A stretch of 5,899 nucleotides of DNA from an uncultured Mycoplasmatota bacterium (GTDB lineage Bacteria; Bacillota_I; Bacilli_A; RF39; UBA660): the NCBI GenBank assembly GCA_946491675.1, contig CAMLYN010000072.1, positions 1-5,899 of the forward strand. Reading direction: 5' to 3'. A program made the position numbers and the translations under genes. Below, piece after piece: positions 5,829-5,899 of the stretch. The notes under the pieces are model-generated. The model ran no database searches, was not told the origin of the DNA, and saw only the letters and a program-made list of their open reading frames with translations. The stretch's first letter is position 1, and the number at the start of each line of letters is the position of its first letter.

Positions 5829-5851
5829 GAAGTTAGTATAGAACTAACTTC
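5829..5851. repeat. Hairpin 6, opposite-ended variant
   Basis: GAAGTTAGT (5829-5837) and ACTAACTTC (5843-5851) form a perfect 9-bp stem with a 5-nt loop. Here AAGT is on the left and ACTT on the right, the reverse of the other members, so it may be a separate element. Confidence 0.55.
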
Positions 5852-5899
5852 TATGAATCAAATATTATTTAACAAACTGAATTTATAAAAGATTTCAAT

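Larger units (their letters stand above)
5433..5899. other. Non-coding region with a cluster of hairpins
   Basis: No convincing gene is present: a plus-strand open frame covering 5343-5714 lacks a Shine-Dalgarno and runs antisense over the start of the helical-protein gene. The stretch is very AT-rich except inside the hairpin stems, where the only G+C-rich patches lie. Five 25-nt hairpins share one design (starts 5505, 5540, 5644, 5684, 5754); two weaker ones lie at 5722 and 5829. Start-to-start distances are 35, 104, 40, 70 and 75 nt, loosely multiples of about 35. The region may extend past the window edge. Confidence 0.75.

Overview
The window is AT-rich (roughly 70-75% A+T by eye). It has firmicute-type AGGTG/GAGGTG ribosome binding sites, consensus SigA-type promoters, LysM peptidoglycan-binding repeats and a CwlJ/SleB-type spore-cortex hydrolase. 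This points to a low-GC, probably spore-forming Bacillota lineage such as an uncultured gut Bacilli or Clostridia member. TGA works as an ordinary stop, so the standard bacterial code applies. No rRNA, tRNA, CRISPR array or transposase is visible.

Layout: (1) 44-466, plus strand: a CwlJ-like cell-wall hydrolase, closed by a perfect 24-nt palindrome (468-491) that can terminate both converging genes. (2) 490-1575, minus strand: the 3' part of an N-acetylmuramoyl-L-alanine amidase carrying five LysM repeats. Amidase homology continues upstream of its first in-frame ATG (1416), then stops abruptly near 1567-1578. The zinc-site half of the catalytic domain is missing, so this is a broken gene. 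(3) 1587-3430, minus strand: a compact three-gene operon (5'-3': class I lysyl-tRNA-synthetase-like protein, COG4933-type ASCH/PUA-like protein, second ASCH protein) with a 53-nt overlap, a 1-nt gap and an extended -10 promoter just upstream. (4) 3524-4450, minus strand: a Fic AMP-transferase-type protein with an N-terminal excisionase-like HTH and a retained inhibitory helix. Its promoter is a perfect TTGACA-N17-TATAAT with a small inverted repeat in the spacer. (5) 4551-5393, minus strand: an unrecognised all-helical protein with its own extended -10 promoter. (6) 5433-5899: no gene. Instead there is a cluster of five 25-nt hairpins of shared architecture (ACTT-N5-CA-N3-TG-N5-AAGT) whose stem sequences differ while pairing is largely kept, plus two weaker hairpins.

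Reading: cell-wall genes occupy the left flank. From about 1576 rightward the content is typical of an accessory region: a stand-alone synthetase-like enzyme with two RNA-binding-type ASCH proteins, a Fic protein, an unknown helical protein and a hairpin array. The sharp break in the amidase gene suggests that this block arrived by insertion or rearrangement. The two strongest candidates for something undescribed are the synthetase-like/ASCH/ASCH operon and the hairpin array.
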